64,000 bases of DNA from an uncultured Bacteroidaceae bacterium. Lineage in GTDB: Bacteria > Bacteroidota > Bacteroidia > Bacteroidales > Bacteroidaceae. This document shows positions 60,903 to 64,000 of this stretch, one piece after another (positions within the stretch are counted from its first letter, which is position 1; each line of letters begins with the position of its first letter). Where the stretch lies: assembly GCA_905235525.1 (NCBI GenBank), contig CAJOLW010000024.1:1-64000 (forward strand). The letters run 5' to 3'. The translations under genes and the position numbers were made by a program. The notes beneath the pieces are model-generated. The model did not search any database, was not told where the DNA came from, and saw only the letters and a program-made list of their open reading frames with translations.

Positions 60903-61748
60903 ATGAGAAAGAACTACCGCATCAGTGACCTGAAAAACTACATCAATTGGGTGTACTTCTTCCATGCATGGTCATTGCCACAGCAGTCGGAAGAGGGTCA
61001 ACGCCTCTACGATGAAGCACAAAAGATGTTGCAACGCCTTCAGCCCTACGTCAAGGTCAAGACGGTCGTGGAACTGATGCCAGCCTGGAGCGAAGGCGAC
61101 GACATCGTCGTGCAGCCTGTACGCCCTTGCGAATGTGGACAAAGCCACCCATACGGAGAACCCATTCGGTTGCCTATGCTACGGCAGCAAGTACCTGGGA
61201 AAGACGGTATATGTCATTGCTTGAGCGATTTTATACGTCCCCACTCCGCCATGCGGCAAGACAAGATTGGCATCTTTGCCACCTCCACCAGCATTGACGT
61301 ACACCAAACATTCCCCGATGATGATTACAACCAGATGCTCTTGCAGACCCTGGCAGACCGCCTGGCAGAGGCAGGGGCAGAGCGGCTGCACGAAGAAGTC
61401 AGAAAAACCTTGTGGGGATATGCCCCTAATGAACAACTCACGATGGAAGAACTGCACCAAGAGAAGTTCCAAGGCATCCGTCCAGCAGTAGGCTACCCTT
61501 GCCTACCCGACATCTCCATCAACTTCTTGCTGGACAAACTGATCGGGTTCAAAAGCATTGGCGTAACCCTCACCACCTCCGCCATGATGCAGCCTCATGC
61601 CTCCGTAAGTGGCTTGATGATCAGCCTTCCACAGGCACACTACTTCGCCGTGGGCAAAATTGGTCCCGACCAACTTGCCGACTATGCCCGACGGCGGCAA
61701 CTCTCCCCCGAAGAAATCCACAAATATATATCCACCATTGACATATAA
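60903..61748 (+). CDS. Standalone MetH reactivation-domain protein
   Basis: 281 residues, no signal peptide. The C-terminal 110 residues carry the AdoMet-binding activation domain of cobalamin-dependent methionine synthase: FQGIRPAVGYPCLPD, IGVTLTTSAMMQPHASVSG and HYFAVGKIGPDQLADYARRR. The N-terminal part matches the helmet region of the same domain (WVYFFHAWSLPQ). The domain normally forms the C-terminus of MetH and restores oxidised cob(II)alamin. Here it is alone, so a MetH lacking the domain probably exists elsewhere in the genome. It follows pyrC after 41 bases. Confidence 0.87.
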   Translation: MRKNYRISDLKNYINWVYFFHAWSLPQQSEEGQRLYDEAQKMLQRLQPYVKVKTVVELMPAWSEGDDIVVQPVRPCECGQSHPYGEPIRLPMLRQQVPGKDGICHCLSDFIRPHSAMRQDKIGIFATSTSIDVHQTFPDDDYNQMLLQTLADRLAEAGAERLHEEVRKTLWGYAPNEQLTMEELHQEKFQGIRPAVGYPCLPDISINFLLDKLIGFKSIGVTLTTSAMMQPHASVSGLMISLPQAHYFAVGKIGPDQLADYARRRQLSPEEIHKYISTIDI

Positions 61749-61770
61749 CATTTGACATCCTAAATTTCTG

Positions 61771-62979
61771 ATGCTACTAAAAATACTCCCACTCATCATT
61801 CTCCTGCTCACTTTGCCCGATGCCTACATCTACTGGATGTACATCCGTCATTGGACGAAGCAGCGATGGTTGCGACTGCTATGGTTCATTCCCTCACTCA
61901 CCCTCGCCATCACCTGCGCCATCATCATCTATACCAATGACATGCTTCCCGAGCATCAAGCATGGGCAAGCATCTTCATGTACCTTTTTCTCCTCGTATG
62001 TGCACCCAAAGCCCTGTTCATGGTCTTGGACGGCATCGGGCATTTGATCAACGGACTCGTCACGGGTGGAGCCAAGACCCGAGAAGGCTACGACTGCCTC
62101 TTTGTCCGCATCTTCCGCATCATCGGCATGGCACTTGCCCTCTTCTCCATCGCCCTACTCTGTTTCGGCTATTTCATTGGGCGAAGCCACTACGTTATAC
62201 ACCAACAGACTTTCTACTTCCCCGACCTGCCCAAACAGTTTGACGGTTACCGCATCGCTCACTTCTCCGACCTCCACATCGGCACCCTTCGCGATGGACA
62301 TGAAAGCGATGCTCGTACCATCGTTGACCTCATCAACGCTCAAAAGTGTGACGCCATCCTCTTTACCGGTGACCTTGTCAACCATCAAAGCACAGAACTC
62401 GATGGATTCCGTCGCGACCTCAACAAACTCCATGCCCCCGATGGTGTCTATGCCGTGATGGGCAACCACGACTACAGCATGTATCTCAACTACCCCGATG
62501 AGAAAGACCGTGAAGCAGACGTGAAAGAACTCCAACAACGCATCAATAGTTATGGTTGGACACTCCTGCTCAACGACCACCGCATTCTTCGCCGAGGCAA
62601 CGACTCGATTGTCATCGCTGGCGTGGAGAACGACGGACTTCCCCCTTGGCCTTCCTTAGGTGACCTGCCCAAGACCATGAAAGGACTCAAACGCAGTTGC
62701 TTCACTGTGCTCATGAGCCACGACCCCACCCATTGGCGACGCAACATCATTCCACAGACAGCCATTCAACTCACCCTCTCTGGCCACACCCATGCAGGGC
62801 AATTCAAAGTATTCGGCTGGTCACCCGTTGCCTACCGGTATAAAGAATGGTCAGGAGCCTACACAGAAGGCAACCAGATACTCAATGTGAGCGACGGCAT
62901 CGGCGCCGTATTGTTCCCCTTCCGCTTTGGTGCATGGCCCGAGGTCAATGTGATTACGCTCAGAAGGAGTGAAAAGTGA
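61771..62979 (+). CDS. Membrane-anchored metallophosphoesterase (YkuE/YaeI-like)
   Basis: A 402-residue protein. Four N-terminal helices (about 3-22, 34-53, 65-84 and 112-134) anchor a calcineurin-like catalytic domain. Motifs are RIAHFSDLHIG (DxH), ILFTGDLVNHQS (GDxxN), YAVMGNHDY (GNHD), MSHDPTHW and LTLSGHTHAGQF (GHxH), the full two-metal set. Relatives cleave UDP-diacylglucosamine or other phosphodiesters; the substrate here is unknown. It begins 22 bases after the MetH-domain gene. Its last codons form the left arm of a hairpin. Confidence 0.92.
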   Translation: MLLKILPLIILLLTLPDAYIYWMYIRHWTKQRWLRLLWFIPSLTLAITCAIIIYTNDMLPEHQAWASIFMYLFLLVCAPKALFMVLDGIGHLINGLVTGGAKTREGYDCLFVRIFRIIGMALALFSIALLCFGYFIGRSHYVIHQQTFYFPDLPKQFDGYRIAHFSDLHIGTLRDGHESDARTIVDLINAQKCDAILFTGDLVNHQSTELDGFRRDLNKLHAPDGVYAVMGNHDYSMYLNYPDEKDREADVKELQQRINSYGWTLLLNDHRILRRGNDSIVIAGVENDGLPPWPSLGDLPKTMKGLKRSCFTVLMSHDPTHWRRNIIPQTAIQLTLSGHTHAGQFKVFGWSPVAYRYKEWSGAYTEGNQILNVSDGIGAVLFPFRFGAWPEVNVITLRRSEK

Positions 62980-63070
62980 AGAGTGAAAAATCCAAGTTAC
63001 CAGCCATTCGGGACGTTCCTTGTTTGCAAAAGTAACTTAGATTTTTCACTTTTCACTCTTCACTTTTCAC
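62969..63070. repeat. Low-complexity hairpin overlapping the phosphoesterase stop
   Basis: GTGAAAAGTGAAGAGTGAAA (62969-62988) pairs perfectly with 63051-63070. AAGTTAC (62994-63000) pairs with GTAACTT (63032-63038). The left arm includes the last codons and stop of the phosphoesterase gene. Confidence 0.7.
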
Positions 63071-63080
63071 TTATTTTCCC

Positions 63081-63088
63081 TACCTTTG
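63081..63088 (+). promoter_or_regulatory. -7 box for plsC
   Basis: TACCTTTG, 18 bases before the start at 63107 and just outside the preceding hairpin. Confidence 0.7.
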
Positions 63089-63106
63089 CAAAAAATAAAG
63101 CATTCA

Positions 63107-63847
63107 ATGAAGACTATACTCAACATTCTCTACAAAATTTACTCTTTCACCATTGCGCTGCCTATCTTTGTGGCCATCACCATCTTCGTGGCAAGCAGCG
63201 TCATCATCGCCGGTTTCCTCGGCGACACCGATGTGGTGGCATACTACCTGCCCAAGTTCTGGTCGAAGTGCGCCTTTTGGCTTTTCTTGCTTAAAGTGAA
63301 GGTGGAAGGTCGTGAAAACATCAAGAAAGAAGACAGTTACGTCTTCCTCGCCAACCATCAAGGCTACTACGACATCTTCCTCGCCTATGGCTATTTGGGG
63401 CACAATTTCAAGTGGATGATGAAAGAATACCTCAAGAAAATTCCTTTCGTCGGCTATGCCTGTGTTAAATCCAAGCACATTTACCTGCCTGATGGCATTT
63501 CAGGCATAGCCAAGGCTGTGCAGCAAGCCCGCGAAACTCTACAAGGCGGCATGTCTATGATTATCTTCCCTGAAGGCACCCGTACCCGTACGGGTAAAAT
63601 GGGGCCTTTCAAACGCGGTTCCTTCATGCTTGCCAACGAAATCGGGCTTCCCATCGTTCCATTGACCATCAATGGTTCCTTCGATGTGTTCAGCCGCAAC
63701 CACAAGTCTGTGCATCGGGGTACCGTCACCTTGACCATTCACAAACCCATCACTGCCGAAGAACGTCAAGGCAAGCAGACCAAAGTTGTCATGCAGGAAG
63801 TCTTCGACATCATCAACGAAGGGCTGGTGGAGAAGTACCGGTCCTGA
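63107..63847 (+). CDS. plsC: 1-acyl-sn-glycerol-3-phosphate acyltransferase
   Basis: The ATG at 63107 (MKTILNILYKIYSF) gives 246 residues. One or two N-terminal membrane helices (IALPIFVAITIFVASSVIIA first) precede the catalytic motifs: ANHQGYYDIF (the HxxxxD box), FPEGTRTRTGKMGPFKRGS (motif III) and VPLTINGSFD (motif IV). It acylates lysophosphatidic acid to phosphatidic acid at the inner membrane. It has its own promoter and is followed by a strong terminator. Confidence 0.94.
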   Translation: MKTILNILYKIYSFTIALPIFVAITIFVASSVIIAGFLGDTDVVAYYLPKFWSKCAFWLFLLKVKVEGRENIKKEDSYVFLANHQGYYDIFLAYGYLGHNFKWMMKEYLKKIPFVGYACVKSKHIYLPDGISGIAKAVQQARETLQGGMSMIIFPEGTRTRTGKMGPFKRGSFMLANEIGLPIVPLTINGSFDVFSRNHKSVHRGTVTLTIHKPITAEERQGKQTKVVMQEVFDIINEGLVEKYRS

Positions 63848-63864
63848 ATACAGGAAACACAAAA

Positions 63865-63914
63865 GTCACAAAAAAGGAAGGTCGCCATGCATGACGACCT
63901 TCCTTTTTTGTGAC
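63865..63914. terminator. Bidirectional terminator after plsC
   Basis: A perfect 20-bp stem (63865-63884 with 63895-63914, GTCACAAAAAAGGAAGGTCG) with a 10-base loop that is itself partly palindromic (CATGCATG). It has internal A/T tracts for both directions. Confidence 0.85.
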
Positions 63915-63932
63915 CTTATCTGTTATGCCTCT

Positions 63933-64000
63933 CTATTTCAGGAAAAACTCATTCCACACCTTCAGCATGGAACTCTCGTTGGTGGAGATGATTTCTGCAG
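63933..64000 (-). CDS. 3' end of an unidentified gene
   Basis: The minus strand is open from the right edge to TAG at 63935-63933. It encodes 21 residues, AEIISTNESSMLKVWNEFFL ending in Lys. The stop lies 19 bases from the plsC terminator, which suits a convergent gene end. Too short to identify. Confidence 0.5.
   Translation of the reverse strand, partial: AEIISTNESSMLKVWNEFFLK

Noticed and set aside
1-64000. tRNA, rRNA, CRISPR array or integrase attachment site
   Set aside because: No cloverleaf-like stretch with the conserved T-loop, no ribosomal sequence, no repeat-spacer array beyond three units and no integrase gene was seen. A tRNAscan or Infernal run would settle it.

Overview
The window reads as chromosome of a Bacteroidales bacterium, most like Prevotella/Segatella or a close gut or rumen relative. 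The grounds are: about twenty copies of the Bacteroidota -7 promoter box TAnnTTTG at gene starts; lipoproteins whose Cys is followed by Ser/Asn and Asp runs; a BspA-type leucine-rich surface protein; GH97, DUF4421, DUF4332, DUF6078-like and OMP_b-brl-type proteins; and many plant-glycan enzymes. Species cannot be fixed from sequence alone. No tRNA, rRNA, CRISPR array, transposase or phage gene was found.

Layout. 1-1.26 kb: 5'-damaged remnant of a YD-repeat (Rhs-like) protein. 1.7-12.3 kb (minus): a glycan operon reading outer-membrane beta-barrel receptor, iron alcohol dehydrogenase, CE1-type esterase, GH9, GH9, Gfo/Idh/MocA oxidoreductase, with no SusC/SusD pair. 12.6-17.5 kb: GH2 beta-glucuronidase-like enzyme, manA, a DUF4332 helix-hairpin-helix protein and a second esterase. 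17.6-24.3 kb: six tightly spaced plus-strand genes (LemA, M48 membrane protease, zinc-ribbon lipoprotein, DUF4421 barrel, BMP-type binding lipoprotein, and a lipoprotein fusing a periplasmic-binding fold to a legumain-like C13 cysteine protease). This is the best candidate for an undescribed system. 24.4-29.6 kb: a membrane-anchored AraC regulator divergent from a lipoprotein and a large LRR protein. 29.9-36 kb: glycosyltransferase, rfbC, aroB, GH97 and a DHH phosphoesterase. 36.4-41 kb: MarR plus a TolC/HlyD/MFS drug-efflux cassette. 41-48.9 kb: coiled-coil membrane protein, rpe, comEC, glycosyltransferase, mtaB and a third esterase. 49-51.7 kb: a type II restriction-modification pair with a CCGG-family recognition motif. 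52-55.5 kb: mfd, carrying an in-frame palindromic insertion and a one-base frameshift. 55.7-64 kb: VanX-like dipeptidase, a decayed LytTR regulator, inositol-phosphate synthase, polyprenol-phosphate mannosyltransferase, pyrC, a standalone MetH reactivation domain, a metallophosphoesterase and plsC.

How the genes fit together. The 1.7-17.5 kb genes, with the GH97 and the esterase at 47.7 kb, suit attack on beta-linked glucans and decorated hemicellulose: esterases remove acyl groups, GH9 and GH2 cut the backbone and sides, and sugars pass through the receptor. The 17.6-24.3 kb operon joins two proteases with two ligand-binding lipoproteins and an outer-membrane barrel, which suggests envelope sensing or surface proteolysis (inference).

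Two repeat classes recur between genes. One is long hairpins built from low-complexity AGTTTAGAG/AAGTGAAA-like sequence, often at gene ends. The other is arrays of about three imperfect 21-24 nt units whose sequence differs from site to site but whose period is nearly constant.
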